Shown: piece by piece, positions 18,930-27,922 of the stretch
Layout: every line of letters starts with the position of its first letter
How positions within the stretch are numbered: the first letter of the stretch is position 1
NCBI GenBank assembly: GCA_947169915.1
Contig: CAMVRN010000001.1
Span: 62,001 to 126,000 of the forward strand
From: an uncultured Candidatus Saccharibacteria bacterium
Lineage (GTDB): Bacteria > Patescibacteriota > Saccharimonadia > Saccharimonadales > Saccharimonadaceae
Length of the DNA: 64,000 nucleotides
Reading direction: 5' to 3'
Notes under the pieces: generated by a model
What the model was told of the DNA's origin: nothing
The model's database searches: none
The model's input: the letters and a program-made list of their open reading frames with translations, nothing else
Translations under genes and position numbers: made by a program

Positions 18930-20813
18930 TTATTCAAGAACTGCTTTAATGCGACGAACCCCAGCTGAACTGGATTCTTCTTTTTTAATCTTGAAGTGTC
19001 CAAGGACGCCAGTACGTTCAACATGCGGACCGCCGCACACTTCGCGAGAGACTGGATTATCGAAATCGCCTATCGTGTAGACTTTTAGCTTTTCAGGATA
19101 TTTATCCCAGAATTGACCATGTGCTTTGAGCGTATTCTTTGCATATTCTTTGTCGTATTCGTCAAATACAACTGGCAAGTCCGCCTTAATCCATTCATTA
19201 ACTTGTTCCTCGACTTTCACTATCTCTTCTGGAGTCATTTTGTGGTCGAGATTAAAGTCGAAGCGAATACGGTCAGCAGTAATGTTGCTTCCCTTTTGAC
19301 AGATGTTTTTATCAACGTGTTTTTGGAGGGCGGCCAGACAAAGGTGAGTTGCGGTATGGTACTTCGTAGTCATCTCGCCGTGGTCTTCTAGACCGCCTTT
19401 AAACATACCTTTACTTGCAGTTTTTGAGCGTTCACGCTGTTCTTTTAGCGCCGATTCGAATTCTTCCTTGTAGTTTTTTGAAAGCGAGATGTTCTGACGA
19501 TATACTTCCTCAACGGAGATTTCAAATGGAAAGCCGTATGTATCTTGAAGTTTGAACAGGTCAAAGCCGGTTAGGGTGCCATTGCTATGAAGTACCATTT
19601 TTTGAAGTTCTTTAAGACCTTTATTCAAGGTTTGGCGGAAGGCTTTCTCTTCCTTTTCTAGAATCTCGAGTGCGTTGTCGCGGTTCGTAAGGATGCTATC
19701 AGGGAGTGAGGCGTATTCTGCTTCAATGGTGGAGATTGTATCACGAAGGAAGTTTTGTGCGATACCTAAGTCAAGTGCTTTCAAAATGGCGCGTCTAACA
19801 AGGCGGCGGAGTGCGTAACCTTGAGCCTTGTTGCTTGGCGTGAGGCCTTGGGCGGCAAGTAAGTAGGCGCCTCTTAAATGGTCGCAAATAATGCGCATTT
19901 CGTCAGTGTTGTTGTCGTAGGTTTTTCCAGATAGTTCCTCGAGTTTCTTGATGATTGGTTGCATCAACGAAATTTTGAAGACGTCGAAGCTACCCATCGA
20001 AGCTGCGGCGAGACGTTCGAGTCCGCCGCCAAAATCGACGTTTTTATGTTCAAGCTCCGAGAATGAGCCGTCTTCGTTGCGGCGATATTGCATGAAGACT
20101 TGGTTGCCGATTTCCATGAAACGGGCACCGTCTGATGCTGGGTGGCTTTTGCCGTATTTTTCGACGTCTTGTTTATCTTCGCCAAAATCGTAGAATACTT
20201 CGCTATCTGGTCCGCAAGGGTCTCCGATTGGCGTTGTTTCGATTCCTCCGCCTCTAGACCACCAGTTTTCCTTGTCGTTATAAAAGAAGATGCGTTCGCC
20301 ATCTTTGATGCCGCGTTTGTCTCCGTTCTCGGCAGTATCAATCTCAACAATCTCCGCTTTTACGCCAGCTTTTTCAAAAACAGATTGCCAGATTTTGGCC
20401 GCCTCGGTATCTTTTGGGATGCTATATTTTTCTGAGCCGATAAAACAGGTGACATAGATTTTTTCTGGGTCAAGACCAATGACTTTAGTAAGGAACTCGA
20501 AATAGTTTTCGATTTGTTCTTTCTTAAAGTAATCTCCGAGGGACCAGTTGCCAAGCATCTCGAAAACTGTCGTGTGCCTTGGGTCACCGACGTCTTCGAT
20601 ATCTTGAAGACGCAGACAAGGTTGGGAGTCGGTCAATCTGGTTCCGTCAGGATGTTTTTCACCTAAAAGGTATCTTAAGAGAGGTTGCATACCTGAGCCA
20701 GTAAAAAGGGTCGTCGGGTCATTTTCAAGAACAAGTGGAGCTGGAGCAATGGCTTTATGACCTTTTGATTGTTGGAATTCTAAAAATTTTTGACGGATTT
20801 CACTAGCATTCAT
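18930..20813 (-). CDS. alaS: Alanyl-tRNA synthetase lacking the C-terminal C-Ala/DHHA1 region
   Basis: 627 aa against roughly 870 in most bacteria. The catalytic class II core (from residue 1), tRNA-recognition region (TLNKG, AILKALDLG) and editing domain are present. The editing zinc ligands are intact: HTATH at 486-490 and C593-GGP-H597. The protein ends about 30 residues after the SAD motif, at a normal stop codon, so the DHHA1 domain and the C-Ala dimerisation/tRNA-elbow domain are missing. Nothing downstream on this strand encodes them. It has its own promoter and appears functional rather than broken. Confidence 0.93.
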   Translation of the reverse strand: MNASEIRQKFLEFQQSKGHKAIAPAPLVLENDPTTLFTGSGMQPLLRYLLGEKHPDGTRLTDSQPCLRLQDIEDVGDPRHTTVFEMLGNWSLGDYFKKEQIENYFEFLTKVIGLDPEKIYVTCFIGSEKYSIPKDTEAAKIWQSVFEKAGVKAEIVEIDTAENGDKRGIKDGERIFFYNDKENWWSRGGGIETTPIGDPCGPDSEVFYDFGEDKQDVEKYGKSHPASDGARFMEIGNQVFMQYRRNEDGSFSELEHKNVDFGGGLERLAAASMGSFDVFKISLMQPIIKKLEELSGKTYDNNTDEMRIICDHLRGAYLLAAQGLTPSNKAQGYALRRLVRRAILKALDLGIAQNFLRDTISTIEAEYASLPDSILTNRDNALEILEKEEKAFRQTLNKGLKELQKMVLHSNGTLTGFDLFKLQDTYGFPFEISVEEVYRQNISLSKNYKEEFESALKEQRERSKTASKGMFKGGLEDHGEMTTKYHTATHLCLAALQKHVDKNICQKGSNITADRIRFDFNLDHKMTPEEIVKVEEQVNEWIKADLPVVFDEYDKEYAKNTLKAHGQFWDKYPEKLKVYTIGDFDNPVSREVCGGPHVERTGVLGHFKIKKEESSSAGVRRIKAVLE

Positions 20814-20821
20814 GGTTAATT

Positions 20822-20827
20822 ATTATA
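20822..20827 (-). promoter_or_regulatory. Extended -10 box of alaS, leaderless type
   Basis: TGG-TATAAT, 8 nt before the ATG at 20813. Confidence 0.55.
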
Positions 20828-20858
20828 CCATAAATAGCGATGTTTTCTAGAAAAAGTC

Positions 20859-21800
20859 TTAGTGGTGGCTTGGGACGAGGTCTCGGTGGAAGAGGGGAGC
20901 AGACGTAACAGTTCCCTTCGGAGTTAGCGTAATAAGACGAGCCCCACGAGTCGAATCATTGCCATAGCACGAAAGACCAGCGCAGGAAGTCTGGATAATT
21001 CGTATGCCGTCTAAACAGTCCTCAAAGTTATTCTTGTGGTCATGCGCAAAGACAGCGGCGCGGACCTTGCCACTTTTGACCCATTCTGAGAATTGCTTCG
21101 TATTTTTCCAAGATGGACAAGGACATTCTCCTAGGATACCGGCGGATGGATGGGCTAGAGACAGACGTAAACCCCTGTATGGGCCATGCGCGCGAACGCT
21201 GGCAAGGAATTTTTGGTCTCGGATATCGAAGAGGCGAAAAACATCTGGGACGATAATGTGTTGGAAGACAATGGTCGGCGGGCAGTTTGGGTCGGAAAGA
21301 ACGGCATTCGTATAGTCTAAAGTAGCCTGTTTAGTTTTCTTAAAGGATATGCCGTAATGAGTAACCTTTGTACCGGCACAGTCAAGGAACAGGAGTCGGA
21401 AGACTAGATTTTCGGATTTATCAAGCAGGTCGATGTTGTATCCGCTCTTGCACGAGCGTGCTGAAATAGCTGGTGTGAGGCAGTTTTTAAACGAACGGTA
21501 GTAACTTAGCTGGTTAGCAAAGGATGTCGTTACATAGTTGTCGTGGTTGCCAGAAACCACCGTGAATGGGGTTTTGTCCCCTGCGGTGACTTCGACTATT
21601 GTACGAATCATTTTTTCGAGTTGCTTCTTTTTGTAACCGCCGACTCCAGAAATCATATCTCCTAGAAATACGATAAAATCTGGCTCTGCCTTTTCAACAA
21701 GTCGCCTCAAGATTGTTCTCTCGTAATCTTCTGGAAGGCCATGAACTTGGACATCACCGAGAACGAGTATTTTGTAATTATTTGTCTTGAATTTTAACAT
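20859..21800 (-). CDS. Calcineurin-like metallophosphoesterase
   Basis: 313 aa from the ATG at 21800 (MLKFKTNNYK). The metal-binding blocks of the superfamily are present: GDVQVHG, FLGDMISG, SGNHDNY and FAHDHKNN. The substrate is unknown. A longer reading that starts 42 nt upstream is rejected because it contains the TATAAT box. No signal peptide, so it is probably cytosolic. Confidence 0.82.
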   Translation of the reverse strand: MLKFKTNNYKILVLGDVQVHGLPEDYERTILRRLVEKAEPDFIVFLGDMISGVGGYKKKQLEKMIRTIVEVTAGDKTPFTVVSGNHDNYVTTSFANQLSYYRSFKNCLTPAISARSCKSGYNIDLLDKSENLVFRLLFLDCAGTKVTHYGISFKKTKQATLDYTNAVLSDPNCPPTIVFQHIIVPDVFRLFDIRDQKFLASVRAHGPYRGLRLSLAHPSAGILGECPCPSWKNTKQFSEWVKSGKVRAAVFAHDHKNNFEDCLDGIRIIQTSCAGLSCYGNDSTRGARLITLTPKGTVTSAPLFHRDLVPSHH

Positions 21801-21848
21801 GGTAAAATATGGTGTGACTATTATACCATGGAATATAAGCATTAAAAA

Positions 21849-21868
21849 ATCCCCCGGATGGGGGATTC
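21849..21868 (-). terminator. Intrinsic terminator after the HD-domain gene
   Basis: Stem AATCCCCC / GGGGGATT followed by a T run on the minus strand, 10 nt after the HD-protein stop. Confidence 0.8.
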
Positions 21869-21877
21869 GAAGAAAAG

Positions 21878-22498
21878 CTAGAACTTGAGTTCGACGTTAT
21901 GAACGGTTGCAAGAGTTGTGTAGAGTACACGGAGGTCGGTGCGGATAATATGAAGGGTGTCGTGGAGCTCTGGGTAGCGACTCTTTGCCTGTTTGAGAAC
22001 CGGCATGAGCATTTCATGAGTTTCCTTAATGTTTTTTATGATGGAGGCTTCGTCCATAATTCCTTCGGCCGTCGACAGATTCATGAATCTGTCAAGCCCC
22101 TTACAGACGAGTGCCTCACGGCTCTCAATGAGTTCGTTGTAGTATCTGCGTTTGACAGTCGATTTATCCTCGCCTTCATATGGAGTAATGGTCATAAACT
22201 TAACCCCGCGCCGAACGGTTTCGTTAACTGGAAGCGTAGAAAGCGATACACCGCAATCTTCTACGACATCGTGAAGCAGAATGGTTGCGACCATGTCATC
22301 CGTGGTTCCACGAAGCGCGACAGCATAGCATGCCATAAATAATGGATGAACGATATAGGGCTGTCCGTCCTTACGAACCTGTCCTGCGTGTTTCTCTCTG
22401 GCAAAACTCAGCGCTTTTTCACTCTCAGTGAAGTCGGCGCCTCGCAAAAATCCGCGTAGATACGTATACATCTTTTCTTCGTCGTAAATGTGCTTCAT
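21878..22498 (-). CDS. HD-domain hydrolase related to (p)ppGpp hydrolases
   Basis: 206 aa from the ATG at 22498, chosen because the strong Shine-Dalgarno AAGGAGGGG lies 6 nt upstream. It carries the RelA/SpoT-type HD pattern: a first His in AREKHAGQVRKDGQPYIVHP and the HD pair in ATILLHDVVED. There is no synthetase or TGS domain, so at most it is a small alarmone hydrolase (MESH1-like); that specificity is inference. It is monocistronic, with a -10 box at 22532-22537, a 30-nt leader and its own terminator. Confidence 0.75.
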   Translation of the reverse strand: MKHIYDEEKMYTYLRGFLRGADFTESEKALSFAREKHAGQVRKDGQPYIVHPLFMACYAVALRGTTDDMVATILLHDVVEDCGVSLSTLPVNETVRRGVKFMTITPYEGEDKSTVKRRYYNELIESREALVCKGLDRFMNLSTAEGIMDEASIIKNIKETHEMLMPVLKQAKSRYPELHDTLHIIRTDLRVLYTTLATVHNVELKF

Positions 22499-22579
22499 TT
22501 TTGACCCCTCCTTCAAAAAAGTGATGCGATAATTATAATATATATTTGGTATTTTTGCAAGTAGCGGCTTGCAATAAAA

Positions 22580-22597
22580 AATCCCCCGAAGGGGATT
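22580..22597 (-). terminator. Intrinsic terminator overlapping the vanZ-like stop codon
   Basis: AATCCCC / GGGGATT stem with short loop followed by TTTTTT on the minus strand. The stem's first bases are the stop codon of the VanZ-like gene. Confidence 0.75.
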
Positions 22598-23060
22598 AGC
22601 TGTACTCCGTTGTCGGAATACGGGTTAGGAGAATCGAAAGCAGTGTGCCGATGGATATACCAGAAATGTTACGAAGAAGGTCTGTTGTTTCGAAAGCTCG
22701 TCCTGGGACGCCCTGCTGAATGTATTCATCAAAGAATGCTATTCCAAGGAATAGGATTAATGAAATAACTAACGCAGGCTTAAACTTCGGTATTGAAGCC
22801 GCAAAGGCTCTGTAACCAAAGAATGCTAAGACGAGATGGACGATAACATGTGCGTAATTTCGACAATACTCATGTATAACTCTTGTTTTTAGTCCTTTAA
22901 TTCCGAGCTGTTCCAGAATCTTCTTAACAATTTCTGTTATCCGTTCGGATAGTGCACTACTACTTGTGCCAATCTGTTGGGATAGATATATGGCGACGAG
23001 CAAAGAGATGGTGAAAAATAACCACCTCAGTGCAATTCTCCATGAAGGTAACCTTTTCAT
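22596..23060 (-). CDS. VanZ-like membrane protein
   Basis: 154 aa with about four TM helices. The VanZ-like signature is present: a His-rich helix (YAHVIVHLVLAFFGYRAF), then FDEYIQQGVPGR-FETTDLLRNISG. VanZ-family proteins act in the membrane, and some affect glycopeptide resistance; the role here is unknown. The start is set by GGGAGGGGG 9 nt upstream. The gene is monocistronic, with a TATAAT box at 23096-23101 and its own terminator. Confidence 0.8.
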   Translation of the reverse strand: MKRLPSWRIALRWLFFTISLLVAIYLSQQIGTSSSALSERITEIVKKILEQLGIKGLKTRVIHEYCRNYAHVIVHLVLAFFGYRAFAASIPKFKPALVISLILFLGIAFFDEYIQQGVPGRAFETTDLLRNISGISIGTLLSILLTRIPTTEYS

Positions 23061-23143
23061 CAATGTGCTCCCCCTCCCTATATAGGATACCTTCTATTAT
23101 ATCACATTTATGCTTTTTTTGCAAGCATTTTGAGGTTTTGTAG

Positions 23144-24181
23144 CTATTTGCTGACTATACCGCCGCCGAGACAGATATCGCCAGAGTAAAAGACAATACT
23201 CTGTCCTGAAGCGACCTTTTTTATCTCCTCATCAAAGAAAAGAGTCGCTCCGCTTAAAGTGGCCGAGATAAGAGGCGCACGGTGACGAAGGCGAACCAAG
23301 ATTTTACCGTCTTTTGGCATATCGTTTGCGTCTCTCAAGAAAATGTTTTCCAGTTTTATTTCCTTAGTCCAAAGAGCTTCGCTATTGAGATTCTTTGAAA
23401 TATAGACAATGTTTTTCTTGAGGTCTTTCTTTACCACGTAATAAGGGAGGCCACCACCAACATAGAGGCCGTGGCGTTGACCTATCGTGTAGAATACCGC
23501 GCCGTCATGGTACCCTAAAATCTTATCTGTTTCTAGCTCGCGGATTTCGCCTGGTTTGAGGTCGATATATTCTCGCAAAAAATCCTTCATTCCAACATCG
23601 CCAACGAAACAAACACCCATTGATTCTTTTTTGAAAGCATTAGATAAGCTGTGCTCCTTTGCGAGCTGCTTTACCTCTGGTTTTTTGAGGTCCGCTAGAG
23701 GAAATATCGTCTTTTCGACCGCGTCTTTAGATATACGGTAAAGGAAGTAGGTCTGGTCTTTATTATCGTCCCTAGCGAGTTTGAGTTTTCCGTCTTCAGA
23801 TTTTGCATAATGGCCGGTTGCGATATAATCCGCACCTCGTTTAATTGACTCTTCGAAGAATAACTTGAATTTTATCTCTTCGTTACACATTATGTCTGGA
23901 TTCGGTGTACGTCCAGCCTTGAATTCGGAGAGCATATAATCGACAACTTTTTCTTTATAGGCTTTTTCAAAATCAAAGACATAAAAATCAATATCTAACT
24001 TCGTAGCAACACGTTTTGCATCTGCTAAGTCTTCTGCCCATGGGCATTTCATGCCGGGGAGGTCTTTGCTCCAGTTCTTCATGTAGACGCCGACGACCTT
24101 ATATCCCTGTTCTTTCAAAAGGACTGCAGAAACAGAGGAATCCACACCGCCGGACATGCCAAGATAGACAGTTTTAGACAT
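23144..24181 (-). CDS. mnmA: tRNA-specific 2-thiouridylase MnmA
   Basis: 345 aa. It uses ATP and a persulfide to form s2U34 in tRNAs for Lys, Glu and Gln. The PP-loop GMSGGVDSS is at residues 8-16. The catalytic cysteines are CNEE (near 99) and GVCFVGD (near 199), and the C-terminal beta-barrel is present. It overlaps the upstream cysteine desulfurase by 8 nt, which gives the sulfur donor directly from the same transcript. tRNA-Lys(UUU), a substrate, is in this window. Confidence 0.95.
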   Translation of the reverse strand: MSKTVYLGMSGGVDSSVSAVLLKEQGYKVVGVYMKNWSKDLPGMKCPWAEDLADAKRVATKLDIDFYVFDFEKAYKEKVVDYMLSEFKAGRTPNPDIMCNEEIKFKLFFEESIKRGADYIATGHYAKSEDGKLKLARDDNKDQTYFLYRISKDAVEKTIFPLADLKKPEVKQLAKEHSLSNAFKKESMGVCFVGDVGMKDFLREYIDLKPGEIRELETDKILGYHDGAVFYTIGQRHGLYVGGGLPYYVVKKDLKKNIVYISKNLNSEALWTKEIKLENIFLRDANDMPKDGKILVRLRHRAPLISATLSGATLFFDEEIKKVASGQSIVFYSGDICLGGGIVSK

Positions 24182-25379
24182 TTTTTTGCCTTTCGTATTC
24201 GGAATTCACAACTTCGCAAATGATACGGCCGGCTTCCTTGATGTTTTCCTCATTGTTTAGGACTCCTAGTGTTAGACGCAAGGAACCGGCAATTTCTTCA
24301 TCGGTAAGACCAATAGCGCGAAGGACATGAGACGGCTCACCTTTACTGGCGGAACAGGCAGAGCCCGTAGAAACGTATACTTCTTTCTCTTCAAGTTTAA
24401 AGATTAGGCGCTCAGCATCGAGACCCGGGAAAGAGAGCGGAAGAAAGTTCGCGAGTCGGTGATTTTTGTTACCAAGATAGACTGGTTCGACCTTGCATTT
24501 TTTTAGCTCGTTTTTAAGATTTTCCACAAGAGCCGTGTATTTTTTACGCGTAGCGGAGGCGTGGCCGTGAACTGCCTCTAGTGCTGTTGCAAAGCCGACA
24601 ACGCCGGCGACATTTTCGGTACCAGAACGAAGCCCCCGCTCTTGTCCGCCGCCCATAATAACAGGGTTTAGGCGGGCGTCGTGGCCAACATAAAGCGCAC
24701 CAACACCTTTAGGCCCACATACTTTTGCGGAATTAAGCGTTAATAAATCGACACCGAGTCTAGAGACGTTGATGTCCATCAAGGATAATCCTTGAGAGGC
24801 GTCAGAATGAAGCAAGAGTTGGGCAGTAATTCCCCTCTTCAGACGACTCAATCTAGTTTCTTTCAAAATGGCAGAGATTTCTGCGAGAGGTTGGATAGTC
24901 CCGAGTTCATTGTTTGCGAGAGAAACAGAGACAAGCTCAACATTATCCGTGAGCTTTTGCTTCAAATCGGACAAATCAATCAACCCTGTTTTGTCGACTT
25001 TTATGGTTTCAAAATCATAGTTTTTTGCGTTTTCGAGAACCGAAGCATGCTCGGTTTCAAGAACAAGCAATGTAGGCTTTTTTACAGGAGTAGAGTCGCT
25101 TTTTTGTCGCATTTTCGCTACGCGGTCAATTCGACTCGAAATTGCCGTAAAAGCAAGGGCGTTCGCTTCCGTGGCGCCACTTGTAATAACTAAGTCGTTC
25201 CCTTTTGCGCCAATAAAATTCGCAATCTTATTCTTTGCAGCTTCATAGGCTTCTCGAGCATCCTTAGCGGGAAGATAGGCGGAAGAAGGATTGAAAAAAG
25301 TCTCCGTTAGATACGGAATCATGGATTTTAAAACCTTTTCCGAAACAGGTGTCGCGGCGGCATGGTCGAGATAAATCAT
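24174..25379 (-). CDS. Cysteine desulfurase (NifS/IscS family)
   Basis: 401-aa PLP enzyme that takes sulfur from cysteine. It shows HAAATPVSEKV at the N-terminus, the substrate loop NELGTIQP, the DASQ block, the PLP lysine in LNSAKVCGPKG (the usual preceding His is Ala), and the active-site loop Cys in STGSACSASKGEPSHVL. No iscU or other Fe-S scaffold gene is adjacent; its partner is mnmA, which it overlaps by 8 nt. A TATAAT box sits 7 nt before the ATG. Confidence 0.94.
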   Translation of the reverse strand: MIYLDHAAATPVSEKVLKSMIPYLTETFFNPSSAYLPAKDAREAYEAAKNKIANFIGAKGNDLVITSGATEANALAFTAISSRIDRVAKMRQKSDSTPVKKPTLLVLETEHASVLENAKNYDFETIKVDKTGLIDLSDLKQKLTDNVELVSVSLANNELGTIQPLAEISAILKETRLSRLKRGITAQLLLHSDASQGLSLMDINVSRLGVDLLTLNSAKVCGPKGVGALYVGHDARLNPVIMGGGQERGLRSGTENVAGVVGFATALEAVHGHASATRKKYTALVENLKNELKKCKVEPVYLGNKNHRLANFLPLSFPGLDAERLIFKLEEKEVYVSTGSACSASKGEPSHVLRAIGLTDEEIAGSLRLTLGVLNNEENIKEAGRIICEVVNSEYERQKNV

Positions 25380-25395
25380 GGTTTATATTATATAA

Positions 25396-25875
25396 TTATT
25401 CTTCTGTTTTTTCAAGTTCGCCGGCCTCTTTTTCGGCCTGAGTACCAAGTGGCACAAAGATAGATTCGGTGTCATCAGCTAGATTTTTGACCGTGAAGCT
25501 ATTGGCTTCGCGGTCAAGCGTAAATGCGAAAGAATCATTCAATTCATAAAGCCAGTCGGTTGTTGTTTTGAGGACTTGACCTTCTTCTCCTTCGGTAAGT
25601 TCCCAGAGGGTTTCGTAATAGTTCGATTTATTAGTCGTCAGCTCACCGGTGCCATCTTCATGGAAGGTCCAGATTACGGTTGGAGAATCTTGTTTTTCCC
25701 AAGAACTGGTCTTAATGATGTATTGAGCGTCAGTCAGGACAACTTCTGGCTCGGGCTCCTTAAATACAAAGAAATAGAGGCAAACGCCAACAATAGCAAG
25801 TACACCGATAATGATGGCGACGATAACTATTGGGCTGATTTTTTTATCCTTAGAAAGCTTTTTTTCGGGCTCCAT
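25396..25875 (-). CDS. Single-TM extracytoplasmic protein, unknown
   Basis: 159 aa. A short Lys-rich cytoplasmic tail is followed by one TM helix (about 14-35) and an acidic extracytoplasmic domain of about 120 residues with alternating strands (TVIWTFHEDGTGELTTN, AFTLDREANSFTV), reminiscent of small lipocalin-like beta domains. No family assigned. A leaderless-type TATAAT lies 6 nt before the ATG. Confidence 0.65.
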   Translation of the reverse strand: MEPEKKLSKDKKISPIVIVAIIIGVLAIVGVCLYFFVFKEPEPEVVLTDAQYIIKTSSWEKQDSPTVIWTFHEDGTGELTTNKSNYYETLWELTEGEEGQVLKTTTDWLYELNDSFAFTLDREANSFTVKNLADDTESIFVPLGTQAEKEAGELEKTEE

Positions 25876-25898
25876 GCCATGATTATAGCATATTAATC

Positions 25899-26249
25899 TT
25901 AAGCGTGATATAACTCGCTCTTGATTAGTTCGAGATATTTATGGGTTGCTTGGATAAAATTGTTGAGTTCGGCACCTTGTAGTTTATAGTAGGCGGAGTT
26001 ATTCGTCTTTTTGAAGACTCCATTTGGGCGAACTTCGTAGCGGAGGGTGATTTCTTTTTGGACTCCACAGTCAGTCCATGATTCGTGCCAAATCCAGAGG
26101 TTCTTGCGATGTTCAAAGAACTCTCTCTGATGGCCAGCTGGAATTGGGCCAAAAATCGTACGTCCGAGTTCGGATTCGGCGTTAATTTTGTCTTCTAGGG
26201 TTTTAGTAGAGAATTTTTTAGGCTTTAATAAAGAATCAAGGCTCGGCAT
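25899..26249 (-). CDS. Conserved-looking small soluble protein downstream of tatD, unknown
   Basis: 116 aa, soluble, rich in aromatic residues (FFEHRKNLWIWHESW), with a strand-rich middle (KEITLRYEVRPNGVFKK) and a C-terminal helix. The start is supported by GAGGAG 8 nt upstream. It lies in a run with tatD and a short overlapping frame, so a shared transcript is likely. No family recognised. Confidence 0.65.
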   Translation of the reverse strand: MPSLDSLLKPKKFSTKTLEDKINAESELGRTIFGPIPAGHQREFFEHRKNLWIWHESWTDCGVQKEITLRYEVRPNGVFKKTNNSAYYKLQGAELNNFIQATHKYLELIKSELYHA

Positions 26250-26377
26250 CGGTCTATCTCCTCTGCAATATCATTAAGTTCGTTGTATATTTCTAGGTCT
26301 TGGCGCTCGAGAAAGCTAGGTGCTGGAGCGCTTTCATTCTGATTCGGGATTTGGAAGATTGAAGATATTTCTGACAT
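26225..26377 (-). CDS. Possible 50-aa protein bridging tatD and the next gene
   Basis: A 50-codon frame (MSEISSIFQIPN to DRCRALILY) overlaps the tatD 3' end by 44 nt and the downstream gene start by 25 nt, filling a gap of 84 nt that would otherwise be empty. The translation is helical and looks natural (LEIYNELNDIAEEIDRCR). The ribosome site is weak (GAGGAA about 10-12 nt upstream). It may simply couple translation of the two flanking genes. Confidence 0.4.
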   Translation of the reverse strand: MSEISSIFQIPNQNESAPAPSFLERQDLEIYNELNDIAEEIDRCRALILY

Positions 26378-27101
26378 TTTTGGTTGTTTCCTCGGCAACT
26401 TGCGTCTCCGAGACTCCCAATTTCGTTGATAACCATTTGGCGATATCTGCGATATTGCCAGGTTCATTTATTTTACCACGATTTGGCGGAGGTGTCAAGA
26501 AAGGCGCATCTGTTTCTAGGATAACGCGGGAAAGGATTTCTGGTCTGATATCTCTGTAGCATGAGAGCTCGGCAAAGGTCGCAAGCCCGTTTATACCAAT
26601 ATAAAAACCGTTATTTAATGCGTATTCGAGGTTCTCTTTTGAGTCGGAGAAAGAGTGGAGGACGCTTGGTTTCAGATTTGGAAAATTCTTTACGATAGCA
26701 AAGAAATCTGGAAGTGCATCCCTGACATGAAACGAGCAAGGGAGATTGAGCTTAATCGCAAGGTCGATGGTCTCTTCGAGGAGTTTTCTCTGAGCGGTTT
26801 TATCGTAGCCGCCATAGTGATAATCGAGACCAACTTCTCCAATCGCTACAAGTTTTTTGCTTGAAGAATCTAGTTGAGCCGAATCTTTTCCTGCCGATTC
26901 TGGGTGGATGCCGTAAGTCCAAAAAACATCAGAGTGCGATTCTGCAAATTCTCGCGCTTTAAGAGAGTCGTCATGAGTCGTGCCGATGCAGATAATCTGT
27001 TTTACGTTGCGTGATGTTGCGTTTTTTAGCATAAGTTCCGCTTGTTCAGCAGAGAAGAATTCGCGGTCATGAAGATGACAATGAGAGTCGACAAGATACA
27101 T
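26334..27101 (-). CDS. tatD: TatD-family metal-dependent DNase/hydrolase
   Basis: 255 aa, the usual family length. Metal-binding and catalytic blocks are all present: DSHCHLHD at the N-terminus, GEVGLDYHYG, FHVRDA, LHSFSDS and ETDAPFLTPPPNRG. TatD proteins are 3'-5' exonucleases or D-aminoacyl-tRNA-deacylase-like hydrolases of the TIM-barrel amidohydrolase group. It is the first gene of a short run, with a leaderless-type promoter. Confidence 0.93.
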   Translation of the reverse strand: MYLVDSHCHLHDREFFSAEQAELMLKNATSRNVKQIICIGTTHDDSLKAREFAESHSDVFWTYGIHPESAGKDSAQLDSSSKKLVAIGEVGLDYHYGGYDKTAQRKLLEETIDLAIKLNLPCSFHVRDALPDFFAIVKNFPNLKPSVLHSFSDSKENLEYALNNGFYIGINGLATFAELSCYRDIRPEILSRVILETDAPFLTPPPNRGKINEPGNIADIAKWLSTKLGVSETQVAEETTKNVRNIFNLPNPESE

Positions 27102-27107
27102 GTTTAA

Positions 27108-27113
27108 ATTATA
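27108..27113 (-). promoter_or_regulatory. Extended -10 box of tatD, leaderless type
   Basis: TGC-TATAAT, 6 nt before the ATG at 27101. Confidence 0.55.
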
Positions 27114-27123
27114 GCATGAAAAA

Positions 27124-27143
27124 CCCCGACGGGTCGGTCGGGG
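27124..27143 (-). terminator. Intrinsic terminator after the first tandem paralogue
   Basis: CCCCGAC / GTCGGGG stem followed by TTTTTC on the minus strand, just after the stop at 27150. Confidence 0.75.
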
Positions 27144-27149
27144 AATTCA

Positions 27150-27770
27150 TTAAAGTGCGGACAGGATAGGTTCGATTTTCTCGCGTTCCGATTCGCTCTT
27201 GGCGCGGACGTTGAGACAAAGGCGGAAGAAGTTCGGATGATTTTTAAAATAATGGAAATCATCGGTGGCGATTGCGGAAATGTGGTCCGGAATAAATCTA
27301 TACCGTTTGTTGCTCTGTTCCTTCTGGTTGCGAAGCGCTACGGAATAGATAGTCTTACCATCGCCCTGGTTTACGCCTATAACTATGGCGTCAAGAAACC
27401 TGTTTGAACGTTTCAAATCGCCTCGAAGCGTGGTCGATGGATTGTAGATAAAGCACGTAACACGGTCACCGGGACGGAAAACGTCTTTCTGAAAGATTGA
27501 TGGTTTACTCGTGGCTCGTGTGGCCAATTCCCTAAGATAGTCACCATACTGACGGTACTCTTGAGATTCGGATACCTTGAACATACGTTCAACGATGTCC
27601 TCTGAGGCAATTCCTTCGGCGAGCAAGTCGCTTGCTTTTTTGTACCAAACTGCACTGAGATGAAGGATACTTTCTTGGCCAATGTAGAGGAACTCATGTT
27701 CGCTCTTCGTCGGAATCGATGCTGAATAATACTCATCTGGAATTAGATAGCAAAGGTCCTTTTTTCTCAT
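27150..27770 (-). CDS. Tandem paralogue 1, unknown soluble protein
   Basis: 206 aa, no TM or signal. It shares an architecture with the next gene. A helical N-terminal half is followed by a conserved block SKPSIFQKDVFRPGDRVTCFIYNP (similar to SKPCLFEKPTFKTGNRITCF in the neighbour), a beta-rich region, and a C-terminal DFHYFKNHPNFFRLCLN helix. The PGDRVTCF and following strands suggest a small barrel, but I recognise no family. It is monocistronic: TATAAT at 27821-27826, about 50-nt leader, strong GGGAGGG ribosome site, own terminator. Confidence 0.65.
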   Translation of the reverse strand: MRKKDLCYLIPDEYYSASIPTKSEHEFLYIGQESILHLSAVWYKKASDLLAEGIASEDIVERMFKVSESQEYRQYGDYLRELATRATSKPSIFQKDVFRPGDRVTCFIYNPSTTLRGDLKRSNRFLDAIVIGVNQGDGKTIYSVALRNQKEQSNKRYRFIPDHISAIATDDFHYFKNHPNFFRLCLNVRAKSESEREKIEPILSAL

Positions 27771-27864
27771 GTTACCCTCCCTGTTTTTAATGATGCTCCG
27801 TTTATAACGGCTATGCTTTTATTATATCATATTTTTACTATTTTTTCAAGATAAGCATAAAAAA

Positions 27865-27882
27865 CGCCCCTTGGGAGGGGCG
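27865..27882 (-). terminator. Intrinsic terminator after the second tandem paralogue
   Basis: CGCCCCT / AGGGGCG stem followed by TTTTTTAT on the minus strand, downstream of the stop at 27923. Confidence 0.7.
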
Positions 27883-27922
27883 GAGAAGGGGGAGGCGCTA
27901 CAGCTAGCGCGGGGTGCGGAAC

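Noticed and set aside
18930..20813. Frameshift as the cause of the short alaS
   Set aside because: The sequence between its stop and the next gene is 26 nt, with the ftsA promoter inside, leaving no room for a lost C-terminal part.
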